From assembly GCA_014380255.1 (NCBI GenBank), contig JACMKG010000040.1, positions 1 through 5,510 on the forward strand: 5,510 nucleotides of DNA, in the 5' to 3' direction. Under the pieces are notes generated by a model. It had not been told where the DNA came from. It saw only the letters and a program-made list of their open reading frames with translations, and did no database searches. The translations under genes and the position numbers were made by a program. Of the stretch, positions 1 through 5,510 are shown piece by piece. Source of the stretch: Prolixibacteraceae bacterium. GTDB taxonomy: Bacteria; Bacteroidota; Bacteroidia; Bacteroidales; Prolixibacteraceae. Within the stretch, counting starts at the first letter, position 1. The number at the start of each line of letters is the position of its first letter.

Positions 1-111
1 AAATTGCCGTTCAATGGTCTTCTGGTAAAAACTGTTCTTTTTTTTCCATTTATCCCGCTTGGGGGCCACACATTCAATGTGATTAAGGATTAGCTGTTGT
101 CCTTTTTCCAT
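1..111 (-). CDS. Partial gene, N-terminus of probable class I SAM methyltransferase (possibly methyltransferase/GT2 fusion)
   Basis: Thirty-seven codons are visible, reading from an ATG at 111 down to the left window edge with no stop; the rest of the gene is outside. An in-frame TAA at 115-117, two codons upstream, means that the ATG at 111 is the first possible ATG start. The peptide begins MEKGQQLILNHIECVAPKRD and continues with a basic WKKKN stretch followed by FYQKTIERQF. By recollection, the pattern of 'P-x-R-D-x-W-x-x-K-N-x-x-Y-x-x-x-I' just before a helix is seen at the start of class I methyltransferases in glycan loci, some fused to a family 2 glycosyltransferase; the glycine-rich SAM motif would follow about 10-15 residues later, outside the window. 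It lies 72 bases downstream of the GT2 gene on the same strand, so the two may be co-transcribed. The function call is tentative because no catalytic motif is visible; that this is a coding start is more secure. Confidence 0.5.
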   Translation of the reverse strand, partial: MEKGQQLILNHIECVAPKRDKWKKKNSFYQKTIERQF

Positions 112-183
112 CGTTTACGGCAAGGTTGATTTAATGGTTTTAAAGTTACATAAAGAAAACTCGTAAAGTGCTATCTCATAAAA

Positions 184-1119
184 TTATTCTTCCATATTGG
201 TATCCGAAATTAAATAATTGGGCCTTCTTTTGTTTTCGATGAAAAGCTTTCCAAGGTATTCTCCAATGATGCCAAGCATCAAAAGGTTGATTCCTCCCAC
301 AAACAAGACGCTTATGATCACGGAAGCCCATCCTGTGACAGCCTTGGTGGTAAAGAAATGGATATAGATCGCGAAAAGGCCATACAAAAAAGCTATGATG
401 GCAATAAAGGTACCCAGGTAAATGGAGATCTTCAATGGTTTTACGCTGAAGGCTGTTACCCCTGCAGAGGCAAACTTCAGCATCTTTTTAAAGGTATACT
501 TGGAGGTTCCTGCAAAACGCTCGTTGGCCGTAAAGGGAACGACCGTTTGGTTAAAGCCCATCCATGGAATCATGCCCCTGAAGAAGAGGAAGTTTTCATG
601 GAACAGCTTGAGTTGCTTTAATACTTTCTGGTCGATCAGGCGAAAGTCAGCCATCCCGTTTTCGATATGTATATCCGAGAGTTTGTTCATCAACTTATAA
701 AACAATCCGGAGGAGGCTCTCTTGGCAAAAGAGATGCTGTGGTGATCATGCCTTAGGGTATTTACGATCTCAAAGCCTTCTTCCCATTTGCTGATTAGGA
801 TGGGAATTACTTCCGGCGGATGCTGCAAATCGGCATCCAGGCTGATGGCACAATGGCCTGAGGCAAAGTCATATCCTGCCTTCAGGGCATTCTGGTGTCC
901 GAAATTGCGGGAAAAGGAGATGTATTTGATGCGTGGGTTTTCCTGAGCCAGTTCAGTAATAACCTGATAGGTTTGATCGCTGCTTCCATCATTGATGTAG
1001 ATGATCTCATAATCATATTTTTCAGGAAGTGCAACTATTAAAGCCTTGTTAAAAGTCTTCAACCCTTCTTCTTCATTGAAACAAGGAACGATTACTGATA
1101 TTTTCTTTCCTGATTGCAT
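184..1119 (-). CDS. Family 2 glycosyltransferase, polyprenyl-phosphate sugar synthase type (GtrB/DPM1-like)
   Basis: This 311-residue protein probably transfers a sugar from a nucleotide donor to a polyprenyl phosphate on the cytoplasmic face of the inner membrane, making a lipid-linked sugar for extracytoplasmic glycosyltransferases. The GT-A domain has VPCFNEEE at 11-18, the YINDGSSD nucleotide-binding segment at 41-48, the DxD-type metal site in LDADLQHPP (D95, D97) and ADFRLID at 157-163 as the acceptor-side segment. The basic R-F-AG-SKY stretch at 201-208 is typical of this subfamily. Two hydrophobic helices follow, at about 231-255 and 264-288, then a short basic tail with RRPNY (299-302 region). 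Length and two-helix architecture match GtrB, YfdH and ArnC-like enzymes. A TTG at 1122 directly precedes the ATG at 1119; the ATG is preferred. The gene is divergent from the GT-C-like gene at 1175, which could use its product. The specific sugar (glucose, mannose, GlcNAc or other) cannot be read from the sequence. Confidence 0.92.
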   Translation of the reverse strand: MQSGKKISVIVPCFNEEEGLKTFNKALIVALPEKYDYEIIYINDGSSDQTYQVITELAQENPRIKYISFSRNFGHQNALKAGYDFASGHCAISLDADLQHPPEVIPILISKWEEGFEIVNTLRHDHHSISFAKRASSGLFYKLMNKLSDIHIENGMADFRLIDQKVLKQLKLFHENFLFFRGMIPWMGFNQTVVPFTANERFAGTSKYTFKKMLKFASAGVTAFSVKPLKISIYLGTFIAIIAFLYGLFAIYIHFFTTKAVTGWASVIISVLFVGGINLLMLGIIGEYLGKLFIENKRRPNYLISDTNMEE

Positions 1120-1135
1120 CAATTATATTTTTAAA

Positions 1136-1158
1136 TTTGTAAATATACTTTTTGTAAA
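1136..1158. repeat. Direct repeat TTTGTAAA x2 in the divergent spacer
   Basis: TTTGTAAA occurs at 1136-1143 and again at 1151-1158, a 15-base period, within the 55-base region between two divergent start codons. Tandem sites like this could bind a regulator, but the motif is A/T-rich and could be coincidental. The first copy overlaps the candidate minus-strand -7 box. Confidence 0.35.
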
Positions 1159-1171
1159 GTAATCCTGCAAC
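1140..1171 (-). promoter_or_regulatory. Candidate Bacteroidota-type promoter for the GT2 gene
   Basis: On the minus strand GTTG (1171-1168) is followed after 20 bases by TATATTTA (1147-1140). This resembles the Bacteroidota primary-sigma consensus TTTG-N19-TAnnTTTG, with one mismatch in each box. It would start transcription roughly 15 bases upstream of the ATG at 1119. In such an A/T-rich 55-base spacer a match of this quality can arise by chance, so this is only a candidate. No equally good paired element was found on the plus strand for the gene at 1175. Confidence 0.3.
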
Positions 1172-1174
1172 GAT

Positions 1175-3382
1175 ATGAAAGATTTCAAAAAGGGTATTTT
1201 ACTGACCCTGGTGCTAAGCTTTAGTATGGTATACCTGTTCTTCGGTCCATTGATGAAAGACCCCAATCATGTTTATTTCTCACCCCATGGTGATGGTCTG
1301 AAATCCTATGCAGCCGCCATCTATCTAGTTTACCACGATAGCACCTTGTTCCGTACTAATATACAAAATTATCCCTATGGTGAAATGGCTTTTTTTGCCG
1401 ATTGTCAGCCCATGATTTCCATTCCCATAAAAATGATGAGTAATGTGGGTCTTGATGTGCGTCCCTACCTGATCGGGATAACTAACCTGGGGATGCTCTT
1501 ATCGATTGTCGTTGCAGCTATTTTTCTGTATCTTCTTTTTGCTGAATTCAACGTGGCCTGGTGGTTTGCAGCCATTGCCTCGGTGGGTATCTCCATGCTT
1601 TCTCCCCAGATAGGTCGTTTGGGCGGGCATTTCTCTCTGGCCCACCTGATGTGGCTTCCCATGCTCATGTGGCTGTTGCTGAAGTTTGATCGTCATAAAT
1701 CGTTGGTGTTTTCTGTCCTGATCGGGCTGATTACCTTCCTGGCAGCGGGCATGCACATGTATTTCTTTGCCCTGTTCGGCTTCCTGTTTCTCTTCTACTG
1801 GATTTATGTGCTGGCATCGGGCCAGATGAAGGTGAAAGATTACCGATGGGTACTGCACCTGTTTGTTCAGCTAATCATCCCCCTGATCCTGGTTCAGATA
1901 CTTACCGGATTTAATGATACCGTTACCGATCGTACGTCCCATCCATGGGGCTTAATGACATACAGGGCGCACTTTGCTACCGTTTTTCTTCCTTTGGGAA
2001 GACCGTATGCAGCAATCCTTCAGGCAATAGGCCTGAAACAGGATTATGAATGGGAAGCCTTTGCTTTTATTGGATTTGTTGCCTTGATAGGGTTTATAGC
2101 CGGTGTTTACCAAATGATCGTTAGAATAACCAAAAAACAGCCTTGGTGGAAAGTGTCAGATAACAATATTCTTACGGCCTTTTTCTGGGCTTCGATTGCT
2201 TCCTTGTTACTGTCTTTCAGCATTCCTTTCAACATGGGGCTTGCTTTTATACTCGATTACCTGGGGCCTATCAAGCAGTTGCGAGCCCTGGCAAGGTTCT
2301 CCTGGTTATTTTTCTATGTAATCAATGTGCTGGTTTTTATGGGAATCTATCGGTTGATGAAACGTGGCCCTTTTCTGAAAGTGATTGCCGTAGCTTCACT
2401 TGCCTTTCTGCTGTATGATGGCTACCTCAACATAAGGGTTTATGCTCCTAAGCTCAATAACAGGATCCCGGAACTGGAAGATACTGCCAATACGATCCCG
2501 GGAAATGCATGGGTGGCATTGATTAATCCTGCTGATTACCAAGCCATATTGCCTTTGCCTTATTTTCACATAGGATCAGAAAATGTATGGCTGGAACCAA
2601 AATGTGAAAGCTTGCTCCAGTCGGTTATTGTCTCCATTAAAAGCGGGTTGCCGTCTATGGGTGTGACCCTGAGCCGTACGTCCATTTCCCAGAGTTACAA
2701 GAACCTGGAACTGATCAGCACCCCGGTTGCTCCTTACAGGGTTAAAAGTGATCTTCCCAATCAAAAACCACTGCTGGTCATGGTGGATAACTGCAACAAT
2801 CTGACGACAGCTGAAAGAAACATGGTGAAGCATTCCTCTCCCGTGTGGCAAGGCCCTAAATTCGCGTTTTACAGCCTTCCTGTAGCCATGCTTGATACGA
2901 TAGCCCTTAAAGGCCAAAAGGCCTTTGAACGCGAAATGAGGCCCATTTATGAAGGCACCGCGGATAGCATGCAGGTTTTTTTCTACAATGGATTTGAAAC
3001 GGCTAAAACAGACCAGGCCTTTGCCGGAGAAGGGGCCTTTACCGCTCCAATAGTAAACTGGAGTCATCCGGTGGAAAAGAAAATTACCAACGGCCTGCCC
3101 GGAGATTCCTGCGAACTGACCTTCTGGATCAAAGACTACGAGACTGATTTACTGGCACGTTCTGTCTTTGAATTCGTGCAAAAAGACGGGAATGAAGTAA
3201 AGGAATATAAATATGATCAAATTCAACGGTATTTTGTATCTTTCAATAACGATTGGATGCGAATCCGAATCCCATTTGTATTGAAATCAGCCAATGACCT
3301 GGTACTGCTGGCTATCAGGAATGAGGAGATGAAGGATTTTCAATTGGTGTTGGATGATCTGATTATTCAGAAAAAGCCTTAA
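1175..3382 (+). CDS. Polytopic GT-C-like membrane protein with C-terminal extracytoplasmic beta-sandwich
   Basis: This 735-residue protein has an integral membrane core followed by about 310 soluble residues. The first helix (about 8-26) is followed by an extracytoplasmic loop with a conserved-looking acidic site, SPHGDGLKSY (D40), the position where GT-C glycosyltransferases carry their catalytic or metal-binding acid. Further hydrophobic segments lie at about 98-123, 127-145, 153-170, 175-196, 197-214, 225-245, 295-317, 333-351, 374-395 and 400-415. Other recognisable pieces are GRLGGHFSLAH (147-157), GMHMYF (192-197) and LRALARFSW (369-377), similar in style to bacterial GT-C and DUF6311-like proteins. 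After the last helix, residues about 425-570 look like a mixed alpha/beta extracytoplasmic domain ending in FAFYSLP. Residues about 598-735 look like a jelly-roll ending in LVLDDLIIQK. A likely role is transfer of a sugar from polyprenyl phosphate to a glycan or protein, fitting the adjacent GT2 gene. The exact family was not recognised, and a non-enzymatic membrane role remains possible. Confidence 0.8.
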   Translation: MKDFKKGILLTLVLSFSMVYLFFGPLMKDPNHVYFSPHGDGLKSYAAAIYLVYHDSTLFRTNIQNYPYGEMAFFADCQPMISIPIKMMSNVGLDVRPYLIGITNLGMLLSIVVAAIFLYLLFAEFNVAWWFAAIASVGISMLSPQIGRLGGHFSLAHLMWLPMLMWLLLKFDRHKSLVFSVLIGLITFLAAGMHMYFFALFGFLFLFYWIYVLASGQMKVKDYRWVLHLFVQLIIPLILVQILTGFNDTVTDRTSHPWGLMTYRAHFATVFLPLGRPYAAILQAIGLKQDYEWEAFAFIGFVALIGFIAGVYQMIVRITKKQPWWKVSDNNILTAFFWASIASLLLSFSIPFNMGLAFILDYLGPIKQLRALARFSWLFFYVINVLVFMGIYRLMKRGPFLKVIAVASLAFLLYDGYLNIRVYAPKLNNRIPELEDTANTIPGNAWVALINPADYQAILPLPYFHIGSENVWLEPKCESLLQSVIVSIKSGLPSMGVTLSRTSISQSYKNLELISTPVAPYRVKSDLPNQKPLLVMVDNCNNLTTAERNMVKHSSPVWQGPKFAFYSLPVAMLDTIALKGQKAFEREMRPIYEGTADSMQVFFYNGFETAKTDQAFAGEGAFTAPIVNWSHPVEKKITNGLPGDSCELTFWIKDYETDLLARSVFEFVQKDGNEVKEYKYDQIQRYFVSFNNDWMRIRIPFVLKSANDLVLLAIRNEEMKDFQLVLDDLIIQKKP

Positions 3383-3455
3383 TCGTATAGACTCTTTTTC
3401 AATATTGATTGAACTGAATGCTGAAATAAAATTCCCAGAAGTGAATTATGTTTTG

Positions 3456-3463
3456 TATCTTGC
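3456..3463 (+). promoter_or_regulatory. Candidate -7 element upstream of the methyltransferase gene
   Basis: TATCTTGC in the context TTTTG-TATCTTGC-AGTACC lies about 40 bases before the ATG at 3504. It resembles the common Bacteroidota -7 form TAnnTTTG(C) with one T missing. No convincing TTTG or TTG box was found at the expected 19-20 bases upstream, so support is weak. A separate promoter here would agree with the 121-base gap after the preceding gene and the different base composition of the downstream gene. Confidence 0.3.
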
Positions 3464-3480
3464 AGTACCTAATTTTTATC

Positions 3481-3493
3481 AATATTAAATCAT
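3481..3493. repeat. Left copy of a 13-base direct repeat flanking the A/T-rich methyltransferase gene
   Basis: AATATTAAATCAT here matches AATATTAAGTCAT at 4234-4246 at 12 of 13 positions. The two copies bracket the methyltransferase gene, 753 bases apart. They might be traces of an insertion or recombination event, but A/T richness makes a chance match possible. Confidence 0.3.
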
Positions 3494-3503
3494 CCATGAA
3501 AAA

Positions 3504-4190
3504 ATGAGTAAAGAAAATTTTTATAATTCAATTGCAGATGACTTTGATTCTATAATGAATATGTACGACACGAATCGTCGAATAGAGGTCATTTTTGATG
3601 ATTTTTTAGGTACTGAAAACCTGAAAGGTAAACTGCTTCTTGACGCAGGTTGTGGAACTGGATTATTTACGAAAAGAGCAATAGAACGAGATGCTAATGT
3701 GACATCTATTGATATAGCTCCAAAATTGGTTGAACTTACCAAGAAAAAAAATCCAGCTACCAATGCTATTGAAGCATCGATATTGAAATTGCCGTTTGAA
3801 GATAATACTTTTGATTATGTAGTATCATCTGATGTAATTGAACATACTCCAAATCCTTACGATGGTGCAAAAGAATTAATTAGAGTATTAAAACCAGGAG
3901 GAAAAATATGTATTACTGTACCAAACAGATCGTTTTGGTATTTTTCAGTTATAATTGCTAATTCATTAAAAATCAGAGATTATAAGGGTTTTGAAAATTG
4001 GGTTCATTTCAAAGAATTTAAAAAGTTCTTAGGCCAAAACAATATTCAGATTGAAACATACAAAGGCATTCATCTTTTCCCATTTGTGTTTTCCTTTCTA
4101 AATCCTTTACTGTATAAGTTAGATCGAATTACAGACAAAAAACTTGGAATTATCATGGTAAATATCGCAGCTTACGGAACTAAAAAATAA
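3504..4190 (+). CDS. Class I SAM-dependent methyltransferase (UbiG/UbiE-like fold, Methyltransf_11/25 type)
   Basis: This 228-residue protein has a complete Rossmann-type methyltransferase core. The start (FYNSIADDFD, 6-15) is the typical N-terminal cap. Motif I is LLDAGCGTG at 45-53, which binds SAM; the acidic residue at the end of strand 2 is D70 in TSID, contacting the SAM ribose. LPFEDNTFDYVVSSDVIEH (96-114) covers motif II and the strand-4 segment, and LKPGGKICITVPN (129-141) is motif III. The C-terminal part (about 142-228) is more variable, with an aromatic/hydrophobic stretch near 188-204 that may bind a lipid or sugar acceptor or rest on the membrane. In this context it probably O-methylates a sugar, lipid or glycan intermediate in the cytoplasm; the substrate cannot be determined. 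The gene is markedly more A/T-rich than its neighbours, and its eight arginine codons are AGA (4), CGA (3) and CGT (1), suggesting separate ancestry. No Shine-Dalgarno is visible, and a three-codon ORF overlaps its start. Confidence 0.9.
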   Translation: MSKENFYNSIADDFDSIMNMYDTNRRIEVIFDDFLGTENLKGKLLLDAGCGTGLFTKRAIERDANVTSIDIAPKLVELTKKKNPATNAIEASILKLPFEDNTFDYVVSSDVIEHTPNPYDGAKELIRVLKPGGKICITVPNRSFWYFSVIIANSLKIRDYKGFENWVHFKEFKKFLGQNNIQIETYKGIHLFPFVFSFLNPLLYKLDRITDKKLGIIMVNIAAYGTKK

Positions 4191-4233
4191 TATTTACAAC
4201 CCCGTTAAGCGATATTTTGCCTGGTAATGATTG

Positions 4234-4246
4234 AATATTAAGTCAT
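4234..4246. repeat. Right copy of the 13-base direct repeat flanking the methyltransferase gene
   Basis: AATATTAAGTCAT is the partner of 3481-3493, differing at one base. It lies 44 bases after the methyltransferase stop codon, so the repeats enclose the whole gene and its short leader and trailer. Confidence 0.3.
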
Positions 4247-4249
4247 ATA

Positions 4250-4288
4250 CTCCATATAACAGGCTTTTATGGAGAACGATGGTTTTTT
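4250..4288 (+). terminator. Weak terminator-like hairpin after the methyltransferase gene
   Basis: CTCCATA (4250-4256) pairs perfectly with TATGGAG (4268-4274) across an 11-base loop, and a run of six T follows at 4283-4288. The T-run begins eight bases after the stem and the stem is only 7 bp with three G-C pairs, so this is not a canonical intrinsic terminator. Its place 60 bases downstream of a stop codon and between convergent genes makes a termination role plausible. Confidence 0.3.
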
Positions 4289-4392
4289 GATGAATAATAC
4301 CAGAAAGTTCAATTTCAAATAATGTCCACTACCCAACAGGGAGGCTGCTCAGGAATATTTGAAAACAATCAGCAAGGGGTAATAGAAAGCTT

Positions 4393-4420
4393 TAGCTACT
4401 GGCAGCTAGCCACTAACAGT
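4393..4420. repeat. Degenerate 7-base tandem repeat, about TAGCNRC x4
   Basis: Four consecutive heptamers read TAGCTAC, TGGCAGC, TAGCCAC and TAACAGT, each with T-[AG]-[AG]-C at the start and a purine then pyrimidine at the end. The next seven bases (CCGTAGC) fit poorly. The block is more G/C-rich than the surrounding spacer. Similar degenerate heptad arrays occur, to my recollection, in intergenic regions of some Bacteroidota; that is not verified here. Confidence 0.4.
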
Positions 4421-4430
4421 CCGTAGCCCA

Positions 4431-4457
4431 TCACGACAGTTTTGCTCTTAATCGTGA
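4431..4457. repeat. Inverted repeat TCACGA...TCGTGA near the 3' end of the DUF2079-type gene
   Basis: TCACGA (4431-4436) and TCGTGA (4452-4457) form a 6-bp perfect stem with a 15-base loop, 18 bases beyond the stop codon of the minus-strand gene. On the minus strand no T-run follows the stem, so it is not a standard terminator. It could be a weak 3'-end hairpin or a chance palindrome. Confidence 0.3.
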
Positions 4458-4475
4458 CAACGTATTATTTCAGGT

Positions 4476-5510
4476 TTATTCTTTATAGATCTTAATGACT
4501 TGCACATCATCAAAATAAGCTTCCTGGGTGCCTGTGTACCAAAAGCTTATGTTGCATTTGGTGACATCATCCGACTGAGGCATCCAGAAGTTCAATACAA
4601 GTCTTCTCCATCCCGAAGGCTCTATGGAGTCACTTTCATTGCTATAGAAATCCAATCCTTTGCCACAACTGGCAATGATATTGGCCCGTCGGTCTTCAGG
4701 TGAATAACACCAGACGCTAACCTGCACTTTCATCAGCCTTTTATAATCGTTCAGTTTAATAACCCTGCTGAATTCGTAGCCAGCGGTAAGCTTCGTGCTG
4801 TATTTCCCACTGTGTGACTTTTCCTCTGTAAGAGAAGCCAGGGTATCAGCCACTTCTCCATTGGTTAATAGCACATGATTCTTGATCGTATCTATACTTT
4901 CATAGTCGCAGAATAAGGTGTCCTTACTCATTACTTCCATAAAATTGTTCTCTTTCACCTCGCTCTTGTCAGTCCTCTTTTTAAATAGAAATACGGGGAA
5001 TTCATGGCCTATTATTTCCCACTCAGGATCTGTAAAATAGTGATTTCGTCTGGCATCATTCTCATTGTGAGAGACCATAAAATAGTTATCGTAGACCGAG
5101 AAGACAATGTATTCAGCATCATTAACTGTTGGGAATACTGAAACGAATGGTCTTTGCGCCAGGTGGGAGAAGAACCGGTCGGATGCGCTAACCGGGGCAT
5201 CGGCTGGAATAAGCCTTAACAGCTTATGCACTTTACCCACCTTGAAGGGAGGTTTAAGAAAGCTTTTGTCGTAGAATTTTTCCTTGGAAGGAATCATTAG
5301 CCCTCCCAGGCGGCAATTATTAACGTCCAGTTTATAGATTGTCATTCCTATTGTAGCAATACAGACAGTGACTATTAATCCATTCTGGAGCATTTTTGAT
5401 TTTATAGTCGATAGAACCAGGAAGACCGATAGGGGTAATAAAGTCACCGTTTCAGCCGAATAGTAGGTTAAAATTCCCCATCGGTAAAAGCTGTCGTTTA
5501 GTACTTTTTG
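4476..5510 (-). CDS. Partial DUF2079-type polytopic membrane protein with C-terminal beta-sandwich domain (5' end outside window)
   Basis: The reading frame is open to the right edge, giving 344 C-terminal residues, so a GTG at 5447 is not the true start. Numbering from the edge, residues 1-20 include RWGILTYYSAE, a loop before hydrophobic segments at about 22-36 and 43-58, the last part of a multi-helix membrane core. Next comes an extracytoplasmic segment, IPADAPVSASDRFFSHLAQR (101-120), then PFVSVFP (121-127) and DAEYIVF (131-137). This 'P-x-x-A-x-V-S-A-S ... H-L-x-x-R ... FP ... A-x-Y-I' pattern is characteristic of DUF2079 membrane proteins, thought to be GT-C-like. From about 198 (LFCDYESID) to 344 the chain looks like an appended jelly-roll or carbohydrate-binding-like domain, with SGKYSTKL (234-241), SGWRRLVLNFW (299-309) and a closing AYFDDVQVIKI (331-341). 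Such a domain is not part of the usual DUF2079 protein as I know it. A role in extracytoplasmic sugar transfer is inferred from the locus; the catalytic loops are not visible. Confidence 0.75.
   Translation of the reverse strand, partial: QKVLNDSFYRWGILTYYSAETVTLLPLSVFLVLSTIKSKMLQNGLIVTVCIATIGMTIYKLDVNNCRLGGLMIPSKEKFYDKSFLKPPFKVGKVHKLLRLIPADAPVSASDRFFSHLAQRPFVSVFPTVNDAEYIVFSVYDNYFMVSHNENDARRNHYFTDPEWEIIGHEFPVFLFKKRTDKSEVKENNFMEVMSKDTLFCDYESIDTIKNHVLLTNGEVADTLASLTEEKSHSGKYSTKLTAGYEFSRVIKLNDYKRLMKVQVSVWCYSPEDRRANIIASCGKGLDFYSNESDSIEPSGWRRLVLNFWMPQSDDVTKCNISFWYTGTQEAYFDDVQVIKIYKE

Larger units (their letters stand above)
4191..4475. other. 285-base non-coding spacer between convergent genes
   Basis: No convincing gene was found in this stretch on either strand. 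It contains the right copy of a 13-base direct repeat (4234-4246), a weak hairpin (4250-4274), a degenerate 7-base repeat (4393-4420) and a 6-bp inverted repeat (4431-4457). A 34-codon reading frame at 4322-4426 exists but has no supporting signal. The spacer is long for a convergent junction and may hold remnants of a former insertion or lost gene; no homology to a known element is recognisable by eye. Confidence 0.6.

Noticed and set aside
141..148. Possible minus-strand -7 box TAACTTTA before the left-edge gene
   Set aside because: No TTTG or TTG element lies about 19 bases upstream, and the gene is likely read through from the GT2 gene 72 bases away.
358..700. Two plus-strand reading frames of 87 and 92 codons opposite the GT2 gene
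   Set aside because: They lie antisense to a gene with intact GT2 motifs and give low-complexity peptides without recognisable domains.
2576..3067. A 163-codon minus-strand frame opposite the C-terminal part of the GT-C-like gene
   Set aside because: It is a shadow of a real gene; the peptide has no domain and the plus-strand product continues without interruption into a structured C-terminus.
3399..3408. Perfect 10-base palindrome TCAATATTGA after the GT-C-like gene
   Set aside because: It has no loop and no following T-run, so it is not a convincing terminator; A/T-rich palindromes of this size are expected by chance.
4322..4426. A 34-codon plus-strand reading frame (MSTTQQGGCSGIF...) in the convergent spacer
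   Set aside because: It has no ribosome-binding or promoter signal, resembles no family I know, has no membrane or motif character, and overlaps the heptad repeat.
5445..5447. GTG as start codon of the right-edge gene
   Set aside because: The frame stays open for 21 more codons to the window edge, and those residues (RWGILTYYSAE) fit the membrane family, so the gene begins outside.
1..5510. CRISPR arrays, tRNA or rRNA genes and insertion-sequence ends
   Set aside because: No regularly spaced repeats, no tRNA-like cloverleaf or rRNA-like stretch and no transposase or long terminal inverted repeats were seen on either strand.

Overview
The window looks like part of a cell-surface glycan (polysaccharide or glycolipid) biosynthesis locus from a member of the Bacteroidota. 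That assignment is inferred. No start codon has a clear Shine-Dalgarno sequence, the leader regions are A/T-rich, -7-like elements resemble the Bacteroidota TAnnTTTG box, and the protein types (membrane glycosyltransferase-like proteins with a C-terminal beta-sandwich) are typical of that phylum. There are no RNA genes, CRISPR arrays or recognisable transposases.

Layout from left to right. Positions 1-111 (minus strand) hold the first 37 codons of a gene that runs off the left edge; it resembles the N-terminus of class I methyltransferases found in glycan loci. Positions 184-1119 (minus) encode a complete family 2 glycosyltransferase of the GtrB/DPM1 type with two C-terminal membrane helices. 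A 55-base divergent intergenic region separates it from 1175-3382 (plus), a 735-residue polytopic GT-C-like membrane protein with a large C-terminal extracytoplasmic part. Positions 3504-4190 (plus) encode a small class I SAM-dependent methyltransferase that is clearly more A/T-rich than its neighbours. A 285-base non-coding stretch (4191-4475) with a weak terminator-like hairpin, a degenerate 7-base repeat and an inverted repeat lies between convergent genes. Positions 4476-5510 (minus) are the 3' part of a second polytopic membrane protein, of the DUF2079 type, whose 5' part lies beyond the right edge.

Working model (inference): the GT2 enzyme loads a sugar onto a polyprenyl-phosphate carrier in the cytoplasm, and one or both GT-C-like membrane proteins use such lipid-linked sugars on the outer face of the inner membrane. 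The methyltransferases may decorate the sugar or lipid. The most notable point is that the two large membrane proteins, whose cores look different, both seem to end in a similar extracytoplasmic beta-sandwich domain. The second is the A/T-rich methyltransferase, flanked by short near-identical direct repeats, which may be a transferred cassette.
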